Notes under the pieces: generated by a model | Seen by the model: the letters and a program-made list of their open reading frames with translations, nothing else | What the model was told of the DNA's origin: nothing | Databases searched by the model: none | In this document: positions 1-9,543 of the stretch, one piece after another | Layout: each line of letters starts with the position of its first letter | Numbering within the stretch: position 1 is the stretch's first letter | NCBI RefSeq assembly: GCF_005116665.1 | Contig: NZ_SWCJ01000001.1 | Location: 372,001 to 436,000 of the forward strand | Source: Ferrimonas aestuarii | Lineage (GTDB): Bacteria > Pseudomonadota > Gammaproteobacteria > Enterobacterales > Shewanellaceae | Direction of reading: 5' to 3' | Length of the DNA: 64,000 nucleotides | Position numbers and translations under genes: made by a program

Positions 1-1
1 G

Positions 2-253
2 AAAGAGGGACTTGAGCTGTTGGCGGTGGCCAAACGACAGGCCACGATGGCCAGAGCCCGTCTTGAGGTGTTATTGGATAAGTATCCTGACGCCAAAGTG
101 GTCTATCCCGATCTGTCCTCAAAGGCGGCCGCCCACAAGGCGATTGGTTTTGATGAGGCCAAAGCCCAAGCTCAGAAAGAGGCGTTTTTGGCTGAGAAGG
201 TGAAGGGCAAATGGCCAAGTGTAACAAGCTTGAGTCAAAGCCAGTCACAATAG
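2..253 (+). CDS. C-terminal fragment of an unrecognised protein (5' truncated by window)
   Basis: The reading frame is open from the first bases of the window to a TAG stop, giving about 83 residues of a protein tail. It is rich in Ala, Lys and Glu and likely helical, and it ends in a Ser/Gln-rich tail (SLSQSQSQ). A TTG codon at 20 could act as a start, but the frame stays open upstream, so a truncated gene is more likely. A strong hairpin terminator follows 7 nt after the stop, which supports this as a real gene end. I do not recognise the family and assign no function. Confidence 0.6.
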   Translation, partial: KEGLELLAVAKRQATMARARLEVLLDKYPDAKVVYPDLSSKAAAHKAIGFDEAKAQAQKEAFLAEKVKGKWPSVTSLSQSQSQ

Positions 254-260
254 AGGTGAG

Positions 261-285
261 GCCGCATTCGTATGCGGCCTTTTTA
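261..285 (+). terminator. Rho-independent terminator after the first gene fragment
   Basis: A 7-bp stem GCCGCAT/ATGCGGC with a TCGT loop is followed by CTTTTTAA. It lies directly downstream of the plus-strand gene tail ending at 253. Confidence 0.8.
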
Positions 286-457
286 ATTCTGGTATTTCAG
301 CAGCGTCATTAGTGGTTAATTATGGGGCTGATTTAATCAGCTCTCATACTGCGTTAGTAAACCTCACTTTAGAACCCCTAGAGCTTCGCTTTACTGCCTT
401 GTCTGAGAACCGATTAACTTCAGCTGAATGAGCGGCTCATTAGTGTGATTGGTATTA

Positions 458-486
458 AAGGGCCGCGATCGACGCGGCCCTTTCTG
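458..486 (-). terminator. Terminator hairpin downstream of nhaA
   Basis: An 8-bp GC-rich stem GGGCCGCG/CGCGGCCC with a 5-nt loop lies directly after the nhaA stop. The T tract is short on both strands (TTTAAT on minus, TTTCTGTT on plus), so it may work in both directions. Between 286 and 457 I see no gene. Confidence 0.6.
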
Positions 487-1650
487 TTAATGCGGAATGT
501 TGCGTTTAAGCACCAGATAACCAATGACGGCGGAGATGCCGGAGCCCAGCAAGATCCCTAAGCGTGACATGTCTGAGAAATTGAGCGTTCCGGCTTCAAA
601 GGCTAGAGATGAGACAAACATCGCCATGGTAAAACCGATGCCACACAGCATGGCAACGCCAAAGAGTTGTACCCAATTGACGCCCGTTGGCAATTTCGCC
701 AAGTTCAGTTTTACGGCCAGATAGCTAAACCCAAGGATGCCTAAGGGTTTGCCGATCACCAAGCCTAAAGCGATGCCCATAGGCAGCGGTGAAAATAGGT
801 CACCGATGGCCATATTATCGAAATTGACGCCGGCGTTGGCGAAGGCAAAAACGGGCAAAATCAAAAAGGTGCTCCACGGATGTAACTGATGCTCTAGGTA
901 CTCCGATGGGCTGTGGCCGCTTTCATCCCTCGGCAATGGAATTGCAAAGGCCAACACCACGCCCGCTAAGGTGGCGTGCACACCAGATTTCAATACGGCG
1001 ACCCACAGTACGGTGCCCATCAACATGTAGGGCATCAAATTGCGAACGCCCAAGCGGTTCAAAATAAACAACCCTGCGATGGCCACCGCAGCGATCACCA
1101 AGCTAATGGTGGAAAGCGGGCCGCTGTAGAATAGGGCGATGATAATGATGGCAAGTAGGTCGTCGATGATCGCCAACGCCAGCAGAAACACTTTAAGTGC
1201 CAGAGGTACGCGGCTGCCTAATAAAGCCAGCACTCCCAAAGCAAAGGCGATGTCTGTTGCTGCAGGAATGGCCCAGCCATTGGAAGCGGCGCTGCCTGGG
1301 GCATTAAGGCTTAAAAAGATAAGGGCTGGCACCAACATGCCGCCGATGGCTGCGATGCTGGGCAGTGCGGCTTGGCTGACACTGGAGAGTGTGCCTTGCA
1401 GCAGTTCGCGCTTGACTTCTAAGCCGATCAACAGAAAGAAAAACGCCATCAGCAGGTCGTTAACCCACAACAGCAGCGGCTTGTGAATGTCCAAATGACC
1501 GATACGTACCTGCATCGGCATATCTAAAAAGGCGTTGTAGACCCCTTGCAATGGCGAGTTGGCCATCAACATCGCGAGCATGACCATCAAGATCAGGATG
1601 ATCCCGCCAGCAGAAGGCTGATTGAAAAAGTTCTTAATTGCAGTGGTCAT
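487..1650 (-). CDS. nhaA: Na+/H+ antiporter NhaA
   Basis: This is an inner-membrane electrogenic antiporter that exports Na+ in exchange for protons, for pH and salt homeostasis. The 387-residue protein has the NhaA length and about 12 hydrophobic segments. The ion-binding aspartates fall at D133 (ATDIAFALG) and D163-D164 (AIIDDL), the same numbering as E. coli NhaA, and the GKPLG motif with the TM10 lysine is present. One position differs: the Gly after IDDL in E. coli is Leu here. The start is set at the ATG at 1650, which has GGAG 6-7 nt upstream; an in-frame codon at 1692 would add 14 poorly conserved residues. It is a single-gene unit bounded by a terminator. Confidence 0.95.
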   Translation of the reverse strand: MTTAIKNFFNQPSAGGIILILMVMLAMLMANSPLQGVYNAFLDMPMQVRIGHLDIHKPLLLWVNDLLMAFFFLLIGLEVKRELLQGTLSSVSQAALPSIAAIGGMLVPALIFLSLNAPGSAASNGWAIPAATDIAFALGVLALLGSRVPLALKVFLLALAIIDDLLAIIIIALFYSGPLSTISLVIAAVAIAGLFILNRLGVRNLMPYMLMGTVLWVAVLKSGVHATLAGVVLAFAIPLPRDESGHSPSEYLEHQLHPWSTFLILPVFAFANAGVNFDNMAIGDLFSPLPMGIALGLVIGKPLGILGFSYLAVKLNLAKLPTGVNWVQLFGVAMLCGIGFTMAMFVSSLAFEAGTLNFSDMSRLGILLGSGISAVIGYLVLKRNIPH

Positions 1651-1814
1651 CAAAGGCTCCTTACTTAAGGCGCTCCAGTCTAACCAGCACATCGCAGAAA
1701 CAATATCCGAATTTATTTATGATTTAATTCGGGATTTTCGATGTTTAAAGGTTTTGTTATCGGATTAGTCGAGCTCTATAACTGGTAAGCATAGGATTTA
1801 TTGTAAAAATCTGC

Positions 1815-3770
1815 TCAATTTTGCTTTTGTTTAGGGCTTGGATTCGAGCAGGAGCTGGAGGTTGAAAGTTTGGGGAGCAGTGCAGTGAGTCGCTTGAAGA
1901 ACGTGAGTAATCCTTGCCAATGCGCACCGTCAGCACGATACAGTAATTCGTTGAAGGCACTCTCAATATGTTGAAACTCTTCGGTTAATTCTGGCCAGCG
2001 CTGCTTGGCCGCGCTCATAACCTGGTTCAGAGAGTCGTTGGCGGGTGTGGTAAGGCCCGCGCTGACCATTGAGCGGTGCAATCGTTGCCAACCAAGGGTG
2101 GCCAGGGCTATTATCAGCCTCAGTTTGACAGGCTCAGAGCCTTTAGTGCGTCGATACAGATACAAAAGGGCGCTCACCAGCATCAGTGACAACAGGGCAA
2201 GCTGCCAATGGCGAGGAGTGCCAGTTAGCTGGTGCCACAGTGCTTTTAACGGTTGTAGATCTTGGTTTAATTGCTGCCAACTGCTGCTTGAGGTCAGCCA
2301 GTGGGAGGCGGAACTGTGGCTAAGCCATTGTTGCCAGCTTTGAGTAAGCTGATGCCAGTCAAAGTCCGCTGGATCGGTTTGTGGTCGATTGATCTCGCCG
2401 ACGGTGGAGGTTGGGTCCAGCTGAATCCAGCGACCTGTGACCCAGGCTTCGACCCAAGCGTGGGCGTCTTTCTGCTTGACCACGATTTCGTTATCGTTGA
2501 TTTCGCCGCCATAATAGCCCACGACCATCCTAGCCGGGATTCCACTGGCTCTAAGTAGAACCACCAAGGCGCTGGCAAAGTGCGCACAAAAGCCCTCTCG
2601 ACTTTCAAATAGAAAATCGTCGATCTGATGGCTGCCCAAGAGCCTAGGGGAGAAGGTGTACTGAAAGTCATTTTGCTGAAAGTAATTCATTAACCACAGC
2701 ACCCTTTCACTGGTGAGCGGCCGGTTTTCCATGGCGAGCTTCGCCAGAGACAGGGTTTGTGGGTTCATGCCATCGGGGAGTTGCAGATAGTAGTGATCGC
2801 TTAATCGCTTTAGGCGATCTGCTTGAGGTAAGTAGGAAAATCGTGGCGATTGTGTGGCGCCATATTGACGCCGCCACTGCTGTCCAATCAACGCAATCGC
2901 CGCGTCATTGAGGTTGTGGCTTCCTTTTAGATTGGGGTAGTTGTCCTGACTGTGATCCCAGTGCGTGATTCGGTAGGTCACCGGTTGCGCCTGAGTGGAG
3001 AATTGCGGCTTAGGGAGCGGGGCGGCGATGGCCGGCGGTCCATGCCACTGTTTGCCATCGAAATGGGTTAACAGGTAGACCCGCCAATAGAGCTCAGTGG
3101 GATCCGGTGCTTGAGTGAATTGGGCAACGAAAGCCAGCTCGTCGGATTGGTTGAGCTGGCTGATGTCACCAAGCTCTAACCGTTGACTCAGGCCTGTGGT
3201 TGCCGCGGAGTGTTGTAAGTTAGCTGACCACAACAGCTGCGGCTTGGGCAGAACCATGAACAGCACTAGGGTGAGAGGTACGCTGATCGCCATCAACTTG
3301 ATGGCAAACTTAAGGTTGGCTGTTGCGCTCTGGGCGCGATGAAGGCTAATGAGTACCGCTAAACTCAGCAGCATCAGCGCCAGGGCGGATAGCAACTTCA
3401 GAGCCGAATATTGGTGTATTAGGCTTAGGGTAATCAGGAAAAACGCCACCAACACTAAGGTCAACATATCGCGGCGAGAATTGACCTCAAGGGACTTAAG
3501 GCTAAAGCCCACAGCGATCAGTATTGCCAGTGCCGGAGCCATGCCGTGGCTGATGGCGTAAGGCAACAATCCCAGGCTGGCCCCCAAGGTTAAAACAAAC
3601 AGAGCTGGGCCAGATGGTCTGGGCAGCTTATTGAGGTAGACGCCGAGTTGCCAGCACACGGCACCGTTCATCAGCAGCAGTGTCCACCACGGCGCGATGC
3701 CAATGAGGTGAATAATCAGCATCTGCTGAGTCAGTAGCAGCCAGCCTTGAGTCTGGCGATAGGCCCTCAT
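1815..3770 (-). CDS. TgpA-type membrane transglutaminase-like protein (DUF3488 + transglutaminase core)
   Basis: This is a predicted membrane-anchored transglutaminase/protease-like enzyme of the TgpA type. Residues 1-175 hold about six hydrophobic segments, matching the DUF3488 region. A periplasmic transglutaminase core follows with the apparent catalytic triad Cys395 (REGFCAHFAS), His437 (KDAHAWVE) and Asp452 (QLDPTS). Another transmembrane helix lies near residues 545-560, before a helical C-terminal tail. It is the last gene of a three-gene operon with DUF58 and MoxR genes (ATGA overlap with the DUF58 gene). That gene trio is common in gammaproteobacteria; in Pseudomonas TgpA is essential, but its substrate is unknown. 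A role in envelope protein processing is inferred. Confidence 0.85.
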   Translation of the reverse strand: MRAYRQTQGWLLLTQQMLIIHLIGIAPWWTLLLMNGAVCWQLGVYLNKLPRPSGPALFVLTLGASLGLLPYAISHGMAPALAILIAVGFSLKSLEVNSRRDMLTLVLVAFFLITLSLIHQYSALKLLSALALMLLSLAVLISLHRAQSATANLKFAIKLMAISVPLTLVLFMVLPKPQLLWSANLQHSAATTGLSQRLELGDISQLNQSDELAFVAQFTQAPDPTELYWRVYLLTHFDGKQWHGPPAIAAPLPKPQFSTQAQPVTYRITHWDHSQDNYPNLKGSHNLNDAAIALIGQQWRRQYGATQSPRFSYLPQADRLKRLSDHYYLQLPDGMNPQTLSLAKLAMENRPLTSERVLWLMNYFQQNDFQYTFSPRLLGSHQIDDFLFESREGFCAHFASALVVLLRASGIPARMVVGYYGGEINDNEIVVKQKDAHAWVEAWVTGRWIQLDPTSTVGEINRPQTDPADFDWHQLTQSWQQWLSHSSASHWLTSSSSWQQLNQDLQPLKALWHQLTGTPRHWQLALLSLMLVSALLYLYRRTKGSEPVKLRLIIALATLGWQRLHRSMVSAGLTTPANDSLNQVMSAAKQRWPELTEEFQHIESAFNELLYRADGAHWQGLLTFFKRLTALLPKLSTSSSCSNPSPKQKQN

Positions 3771-4666
3771 GACTCCGTCGCCTTAGTTGGGATTTTGGCC
3801 AACAGGTCAAGGCACTGCTTTAGGTGACCAGCGCCTAGGTTTGGGGGAATCAAAGGCGTCTGTTGGTGGGGCGTTCTCAGGCCGAATGGAATCCCCTGTT
3901 GATGGCACTGAAGCAGCTCTGTGGTGAGTTCGCTAAGGTGGCGTTCTAATTGGTGGTGCTCAGTGCAAAGCTCGAACTCCGCAGGTTCAAGGACAGAGCT
4001 GAAGGTCTTCGATTGCAGCCCTTTGCCTTGAGAGAAGGGTTTCCAAGCAATGCGACTAAGGGACTCTCCCGGCTTCCAAGGGGCTAAGACATCCAGTTCA
4101 TCCAATTCATCTTTGGTTTGTTGGGCCAGTTTCGGCGTTGACGATGGGACAAATTTGGGCGATGGCCAAACCCACAGCAGTTGTTCAATTTCCATCAGCA
4201 CCTGAACTTTGCACAGACCCAAAGGGTATCTGGAACTGACATACAGAGGGCTGGGCTTGAGGGCGCCGCGGCGTATGGTCTGCTGTTTAAGGAGCAAAGG
4301 TTGCCAGTGTTTACCTAGCTGGAGAAACCGATTGTGGTACTGCGGGTCGAGCTTAAGTTGGATCTGATGTCCTGTGCGGCGGTGACGTACCGAAAACTCC
4401 AACTGGCATGGGGCACCGGCGTGGGGGCTTTGATAGCCAATGAGGCGAATGTGCAGGCCATAAAGGTTGTAAGCACATAGGAACCAACAGCTGATGAACA
4501 GGCTAAGCATCAATAGGGCGAGCAGCAGAATCAGTGGATTTTGGTAGCTGCTGCCAAACAGATACATGACGATACTGAGACCCAAAAAGAAGATGCCAAA
4601 TCGGGTCGGCATGACCTTGAGCTCAAGCAATCCCAAGCGATGTTGCCAGAGCGATGTGCTGTGCAT
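3767..4666 (-). CDS. DUF58 family protein
   Basis: The 299-residue protein has two hydrophobic segments near residues 22-65 and then a soluble region containing the DUF58 signature, including the stretch PWKPGESLSRIAWKPFSQG around residues 197-215. DUF58 proteins have a VWA-like fold and are usually paired with MoxR AAA+ ATPases. Here the upstream MoxR gene stops in a TAATG overlap with this start, and the downstream transglutaminase gene overlaps by 4 nt, so translation is probably coupled. It may act as an adaptor between the ATPase and the membrane enzyme; this is an inference from the conserved trio. Confidence 0.85.
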   Translation of the reverse strand: MHSTSLWQHRLGLLELKVMPTRFGIFFLGLSIVMYLFGSSYQNPLILLLALLMLSLFISCWFLCAYNLYGLHIRLIGYQSPHAGAPCQLEFSVRHRRTGHQIQLKLDPQYHNRFLQLGKHWQPLLLKQQTIRRGALKPSPLYVSSRYPLGLCKVQVLMEIEQLLWVWPSPKFVPSSTPKLAQQTKDELDELDVLAPWKPGESLSRIAWKPFSQGKGLQSKTFSSVLEPAEFELCTEHHQLERHLSELTTELLQCHQQGIPFGLRTPHQQTPLIPPNLGAGHLKQCLDLLAKIPTKATES

Positions 4667-5601
4667 TAGCGTATCGGGTTGACCAGCTCAAGCAGCCCTT
4701 GAGCTAGGTGTCCTGAACGGTTGTTGGTTAGGTTGCTTGAGAGGGAGTAATTGGCAGAACCGTTGTCTAGGCGATGCTCGGTAACGGCGACAAACACCGC
4801 TTGCACATCATCCGGTGTCACAAAATCACGTCCGTGGAGAAAGGCCCAACTTTTGGCACAAGCAAACAGCGCTCGACTGCAGCGCGGAGACAGTGGCGCG
4901 CACTGCTGCTGACGACTGAGCTGAATCAGCTCCAACAGGTAATCGAGTACCGATTCCGCCATGTGGATCTCTGAGGCGGCCTGCTGCCATTGGCGCAACG
5001 TAGCAACGTCTATCTGCTGCGTCAGCGTTGTGCTGTGATCTGCAAGATGCTCTCCTTTTAGCAGTTGGCGCTCCGCCTCCACGCTGGGAAAACCAAGGTG
5101 AATTCTCATGGTAAAGCGGTCTAGTTGAGACTCGGGCAGGGGGAACGTGCCACTTTGCTCCTGTGGGTTTTGGGTGGCGATGACGAAAAATGGGCTGGGT
5201 AACTCTCGGGTTTGGCCTTCGCAACTGACGTTGGCCTCCGCCATGGCTTCCAGCAGGGCACTTTGGGTCTTTGGGCTAGCGCGGTTTATCTCATCGGCCA
5301 ACACCACCTGATTAAATAGCGGTCCAGGATGAAACTCAAAGGATTGGCTGCTGGGATTGAGAGTGGCAAAGCCGGTCAGATCCGCGGGCAGCATATCGGC
5401 GGTAAATTGCACGCGTTGGTGGCTAAGGCCCAAGGTGGTGGCCAGCGCCTGTGATAGGGTGGTTTTGCCTACGCCGGGAAGATCTTCAATCAGAAGATGG
5501 CCTTTGGCGATCAAGCACGACAACGCCAAGCGAATCGCCACGGGTTTGTCTAAAAGTACCTGCTCCAACTGGGCGATGACCCTGTCTATCTGCTGTTTCA
5601 A
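4666..5601 (-). CDS. MoxR family AAA+ ATPase
   Basis: This is a cytoplasmic AAA+ ATPase of 311 residues, thought to act as a chaperone that matures partner complexes. Walker A is LPGVGKTTL (residues 41-49) and Walker B is VVLADEIN (99-106); the sensor region IATQNPQEQSGTFPLPE is typical of MoxR. It is the first gene of the operon with the DUF58 and TgpA-like genes. The start is a TTG at 5601 preceded by AGGAAGGA about 5 nt upstream; no ATG gives a better-spaced site. The rare start may limit expression relative to the two downstream genes. Confidence 0.9.
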   Translation of the reverse strand: MKQQIDRVIAQLEQVLLDKPVAIRLALSCLIAKGHLLIEDLPGVGKTTLSQALATTLGLSHQRVQFTADMLPADLTGFATLNPSSQSFEFHPGPLFNQVVLADEINRASPKTQSALLEAMAEANVSCEGQTRELPSPFFVIATQNPQEQSGTFPLPESQLDRFTMRIHLGFPSVEAERQLLKGEHLADHSTTLTQQIDVATLRQWQQAASEIHMAESVLDYLLELIQLSRQQQCAPLSPRCSRALFACAKSWAFLHGRDFVTPDDVQAVFVAVTEHRLDNGSANYSLSSNLTNNRSGHLAQGLLELVNPIR

Positions 5602-5704
5602 AGCATCCTTCCTAAATGGTGAACACAGCTGATAATAAGGGTAGTCAAATTACCGATTATTGGTGAGGGTTGGCCTCTGTTGTGTGGGTGTCATCGGTTT
5701 AAAT

Positions 5705-6634
5705 CTAGCTCCGTGATGATGATGGCAATGACGCTGCTGGGCTCATTCGCTTTTGAAACCACTGCTTAACGAACGCCAGAAATAGGGTCAGTCGGTAGGG
5801 CTGGTGTTTACGAGTGGAGTAGAGGGCGTAGATCCCTACCTCAGGAAAGCTGGCCAGCTCTGATAGAGGCATAAGTGCGTTGGAGCGCGCCGCCTCTTCG
5901 GCAAAGATGCTGGGCACCAGCCCAATTCCCATTCCCATTTTAAGAGTGCTTAGTAGCGCATCGGTGCTGGAGACCACCAGAGACCAAGGTTGTCGATTGC
6001 TGATGACTTTGCCATTGACCTGAAGATGCCAGACATCACCATATCGGCCACTCCCCATGTGGATGCAATCGTGTTGGTCTAATTCCTGAAACTGCTTTGG
6101 GGTGCCCTTGGCAGCGAGATACTCAGGGGCGGCATAAAGGCCAAAACTGGTGGTGCCCAGTTTGGTGGCGATCATCGACGAGTCTTGCAGGTCAAATGAC
6201 AGGCGAAAGCTCAGATCGATCTCCTCTTCTATCAAACGGGTTTGGCCATTGTCGAGAATAAGATCGAATCGAATCTGCGGGTGCTGTTGTCGAAACGCTT
6301 GAATGATCTGAATCAGGTTGTGGCTAAGGCCATCGGGAGCACACAGACGAATCAGCCCTGAGGGATTTTGCTGGTGGTCGCTGCTCAAAGAGTCTTCTAA
6401 TTGAGCAATCTCATTGACGATCCTTTTGGCCCCTTGGTAGTAGTCTTTGCCTCCCGGGGTGAGTTGCATGCTTCTGGTGGTACGGCTGAGCAAGATGAAG
6501 CCCAGCTCATCTTCCAGTTTGGCGATCTGCCGACCAACGATGGCTGGCGTGACGCCTAGGCTGCGAGCGGCTTTGGCAAAGCTGCCTTTCTCTACCACGC
6601 TGCAGAACAGCTTCATGGTTTTGCATTTATCCAT
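5705..6634 (-). CDS. LysR family transcriptional regulator
   Basis: The 309-residue protein has an N-terminal winged helix-turn-helix (about residues 1-60, including FAKAARSLGVTPAIVGRQI) and a LysR substrate-binding domain. It is transcribed divergently from the exported metallo-beta-lactamase-fold gene at 6739. The 104-bp shared spacer is the likely operator, so it probably controls that gene and perhaps the following grxB and exporter genes. The effector cannot be read from sequence. The C-terminus ends in a low-complexity Ser-rich tail. Confidence 0.88.
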   Translation of the reverse strand: MDKCKTMKLFCSVVEKGSFAKAARSLGVTPAIVGRQIAKLEDELGFILLSRTTRSMQLTPGGKDYYQGAKRIVNEIAQLEDSLSSDHQQNPSGLIRLCAPDGLSHNLIQIIQAFRQQHPQIRFDLILDNGQTRLIEEEIDLSFRLSFDLQDSSMIATKLGTTSFGLYAAPEYLAAKGTPKQFQELDQHDCIHMGSGRYGDVWHLQVNGKVISNRQPWSLVVSSTDALLSTLKMGMGIGLVPSIFAEEAARSNALMPLSELASFPEVGIYALYSTRKHQPYRLTLFLAFVKQWFQKRMSPAASLPSSSRS

Positions 6635-6738
6635 TCGATACTTTTTGTATTTTATGAAGTGACTTTTCGCTCAATTGTTGCTCAAGGTTATATTAATTAG
6701 GCTGTGCTTTACCAACTTTTGTGAAGCAGGAGCCTAGG

Positions 6739-7617
6739 ATGAAACTCACTAAAGCCTCAATTTTGATGTCAGCGTCGCTGCTATTAGCGACGGCCTCTTC
6801 CACCCCATTGGCGGCGGCGCCCGACTTTGATCCAAGTAAACCGGTGATGACAGAGCTCAAATCTGGCGTATATCAATACTCGCAATTTTTTTACAACAGT
6901 TTGGTGGTGGTGACCGATGAGGGGGTGATTGTCACCGACCCGTCCGGAGAGGTGCGTGCCGAGGCGATGTGGGAGGCCATCCAAGCACTCACGTCCAAGC
7001 CGGTAAAGTACGTGATCTATTCACACGACCATTTTGATCACTCCCGAGGTGGGCAGATCTTCAAAGCCCAAGGGGCGGAGTTTGTTAGCCAAGAGAAGTG
7101 TACCGAGCTATTGAGTCGCGATTTAGAGGACCGAGTTGTCGAGCCGGACATCACTTATGAAGATAAGTACGCCATTAAGCTGGGGGACAAGCAGGTGGAT
7201 CTGCACTATTTCGGCCCTAATGACGGCGACTGCATGAGCGTAATCCACATGCCAAAGGAAAAGGTATTGCTGGCCATGGACTGGCACCTTCCGGGTTACG
7301 TCAACGAACCGTATCGGCTCAACACCCACAACTACGTTGCGATATTGAATACCTTTGAGCGCACTTTGCAACAGCTTGAGTTTGATACCGTCATCAGCGG
7401 TCATATGCCTAGCTCGTCCCCACAGGCGTTTCAGGAAGACCATCGTTTTCATAAAGCGTTGTTTGATGCGGTTTGGTCTGGCATTCAGGCGGGAAAAACC
7501 ACGGAAGAGCTAAAAAAGAGCATTAAATTGCCGGAATTTAGCCATTGGCGTGGCTATGAGGAGAACCTGCCCGCTCACATTGAGCGTATGGCGTACTCCA
7601 TCTGGCATGGCAACTAA
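6739..7617 (+). CDS. Exported metallo-beta-lactamase-fold hydrolase
   Basis: The protein of 292 residues starts with a Sec-type signal peptide (basic MKLTK, hydrophobic stretch, cleavage probably near LAAA-PDF). The metal site SHDHFDHS (about residue 95) and a later SGHMP histidine mark the MBL fold. The family includes beta-lactamases, quorum-quenching lactonases and alkylsulfatase-like enzymes, so the substrate is open. The ATG at 6739 is preferred because GGAG lies 7 nt upstream; an in-frame GTG at 6721 has no site. It lies divergent from a LysR regulator and 12 nt before grxB, so the three plus-strand genes from here to 9491 may be one transcript. Confidence 0.8.
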   Translation: MKLTKASILMSASLLLATASSTPLAAAPDFDPSKPVMTELKSGVYQYSQFFYNSLVVVTDEGVIVTDPSGEVRAEAMWEAIQALTSKPVKYVIYSHDHFDHSRGGQIFKAQGAEFVSQEKCTELLSRDLEDRVVEPDITYEDKYAIKLGDKQVDLHYFGPNDGDCMSVIHMPKEKVLLAMDWHLPGYVNEPYRLNTHNYVAILNTFERTLQQLEFDTVISGHMPSSSPQAFQEDHRFHKALFDAVWSGIQAGKTTEELKKSIKLPEFSHWRGYEENLPAHIERMAYSIWHGN

Positions 7618-7629
7618 GCGGGTGCATTG

Positions 7630-8319
7630 ATGAAATTGTATGTCTTTGATAGTTGTCCCTACTGCACTCGGGTGAGAAGCTTTTTGGGGCTGACTGCGCT
7701 TAAGGTTGAGGTTGTGCCCTTGGTTTTTGGCGAGCGGCCATTATTAGCTATGCGCGAGTTGGATCGCTTCACGGTACCGATGTTGGCGAGCTTTGGCGTT
7801 GAGGGTAAGCCCGAACTGATGACAGAGAGCCTGGAGATCATTCGGCATCTGGATAATTTGGCAGAGCCGCAGCTTGACCGTTATCAGCTCAGTGGCCCAG
7901 TTAGCGTGGCATTGGCGTCGATGCGAGTGGTATCGGCGCGTCTGCTTTATCCGAGAATGCCGAATTATCAATTGCCCGAGCTGGGCTCTATTGATGCCTT
8001 GGCCCAGTTTGAGTCCTCCAGGGTTGAGCTGATAGGTCAGAGCTTTGAACAGGCGCTAAACCACACTCACGCCTATTTATCGGAGCTTCAACCACTATTG
8101 GAAACGCTGGAATCGGTGCTGAATCTTGAGCCCCTACTGAATCTGCAGCGTGGCGCTACCATTGACGATCTGGCGGTGTTCTCCGAGCTTCGAAACTTAA
8201 CCATGATTACCGAGCTCCGTTGGAGTTGTGGGCTCAAGGCTTACCTAGATCGGATGAGTCAGCTGACTCAGGTGCCATTGTATGGAACGCTTCTCATACA
8301 GGAGGCTGGATGCAAATAA
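7630..8319 (+). CDS. grxB: Glutaredoxin 2
   Basis: This is a glutathione-dependent disulfide oxidoreductase of the GST-like glutaredoxin 2 type. The N-terminal thioredoxin-like domain has the CPYC active site (DSCPYCTR, residues 7-14) and the cis-proline loop VPML; the C-terminal half is all-helical, as in E. coli Grx2, including the conserved FSELRNLTMI stretch. The length of 229 residues is close to the E. coli protein (215). I chose the ATG at 7630; a TTG directly before it is also in frame. It overlaps the exporter gene by 10 nt, indicating co-translation. Confidence 0.9.
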   Translation: MKLYVFDSCPYCTRVRSFLGLTALKVEVVPLVFGERPLLAMRELDRFTVPMLASFGVEGKPELMTESLEIIRHLDNLAEPQLDRYQLSGPVSVALASMRVVSARLLYPRMPNYQLPELGSIDALAQFESSRVELIGQSFEQALNHTHAYLSELQPLLETLESVLNLEPLLNLQRGATIDDLAVFSELRNLTMITELRWSCGLKAYLDRMSQLTQVPLYGTLLIQEAGCK

Positions 8320-9491
8320 AGAAGCTGATGGCATTGGCGGTGGTATTCGCGCTGGTGCCTTTGGGACCGATGGCGATAGACCTTTATCTGCCGTCGTTTC
8401 CCCAAATGATGACCGTATTTGAGGCATCTGAGCCTCAGATTGGGCAGACCATTAGCCTCTATGTGCTGGCCCTTGGTGTAGGACAACTGATCGCAGGGCC
8501 AGTTTCTGATCGCAAAGGACGAAAGTTCTCTGCCATGTTGGGGGTGTTCTTTTATGGATTAGGCAGCGTTTTGGTGTTGTTCTCATGGTCTTTAGAGGGG
8601 CTTTATGGGGCTCGTATGATTCAGGGGCTGGGAGCGGCCTTTACCATGATTACCGCCATGGCTTGGATTCGAGATAACTATCAAGGCGCAGAGGCGGGGC
8701 GCTGGTTGAGCTACTTAGGAGGCGTCACCAGTGCGGTGCCAACGGTCGCCCCGCTTTTGGGAACTCTGCTGGCAAGCTACTGGGGGTGGCAAGGCGGGTT
8801 TTGGGTGATGGCGTTATTGGCAGCCCTGCTGTTTGCGATGGCTTATTTTTGCTTCGATTCTCCGAAGCCGTGCCAGCCAACCATCGAGGTGGTCAACTCC
8901 CAGCAACTGAAGTGCCGCGTTCGAGACATTCTCAGCGACCGACGCTTTTTGACTTACTCCCTTGCCAATACGTTGAGTTTTGGTGGGCTTTTGACCTACA
9001 TCTCGGTGGCTCCCATCGTCGGTTTGACTCAGGGTGGCTTGTCTCAATGGACGTTCTCGTTGATGTTCGGCGGCATTGGTGGGCTGCAGATTTTATCCAG
9101 CCTATTCGCCCCGTGGGTGATAAACCGGTTAGGGCGTCGGCGTACGGTTCGCTTTGGAGCCAGTGTGATCGCTTTAGGGGGAATCGGGTTGCTGTGGGTG
9201 GATGAGGTTTACGGCTTTTTTGTGCTGGCGGCCATGGGAGCCGCAGGCTTTAGCTTATTGTCAGGCTCGGCAACGTCATTGGCTTTGGAGTCGTTTCGAC
9301 ACTGCGCCGGCCTAGCTAGCGCCATTGATGGCTTTGGCCGAATGATTGGGGCGGCGGTATTGGTGGCCCTTGCTACGAGTTTACTGGGCTCTGGTGCAAT
9401 GACTTTGGCGGCAGTATTGCTGTTATCGGTGATTACGGTGGTGGCGATAACACTTCAAGGGCGCCAGGGTGAACCTGCCCACGAGAGGTAA
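8310..9491 (+). CDS. MFS drug exporter, Bcr/CflA type
   Basis: The 393-residue major facilitator protein has about 12 membrane segments. The first helix contains the DLYLPSFP motif typical of Bcr/CflA multidrug transporters, and the loop 2-3 MFS motif appears as GPVSDRKGRK. It is expected to export a drug or metabolite by proton antiport. The ATG at 8310 has GGAGG 5 nt upstream and lies within the end of grxB; the longer frame back to 8220 lies inside grxB and is rejected. Substrate unknown. Confidence 0.88.
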   Translation: MQIKKLMALAVVFALVPLGPMAIDLYLPSFPQMMTVFEASEPQIGQTISLYVLALGVGQLIAGPVSDRKGRKFSAMLGVFFYGLGSVLVLFSWSLEGLYGARMIQGLGAAFTMITAMAWIRDNYQGAEAGRWLSYLGGVTSAVPTVAPLLGTLLASYWGWQGGFWVMALLAALLFAMAYFCFDSPKPCQPTIEVVNSQQLKCRVRDILSDRRFLTYSLANTLSFGGLLTYISVAPIVGLTQGGLSQWTFSLMFGGIGGLQILSSLFAPWVINRLGRRRTVRFGASVIALGGIGLLWVDEVYGFFVLAAMGAAGFSLLSGSATSLALESFRHCAGLASAIDGFGRMIGAAVLVALATSLLGSGAMTLAAVLLLSVITVVAITLQGRQGEPAHER

Positions 9492-9493
9492 AA

Positions 9494-9531
9494 CTGCGGC
9501 CCCTCGCAGAACGCCTTGGGGCCGCAGAACA
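9494..9531 (-). terminator. Convergent terminator between exporter gene and phosphohexomutase gene
   Basis: A perfect 10-bp stem CTGCGGCCCC/GGGGCCGCAG with a 14-nt loop is followed on the minus strand by TTTTAC. It therefore best serves the minus-strand phosphohexomutase gene and may also insulate the plus-strand exporter. Confidence 0.75.
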
Positions 9532-9543
9532 GGTCAAATTTCT

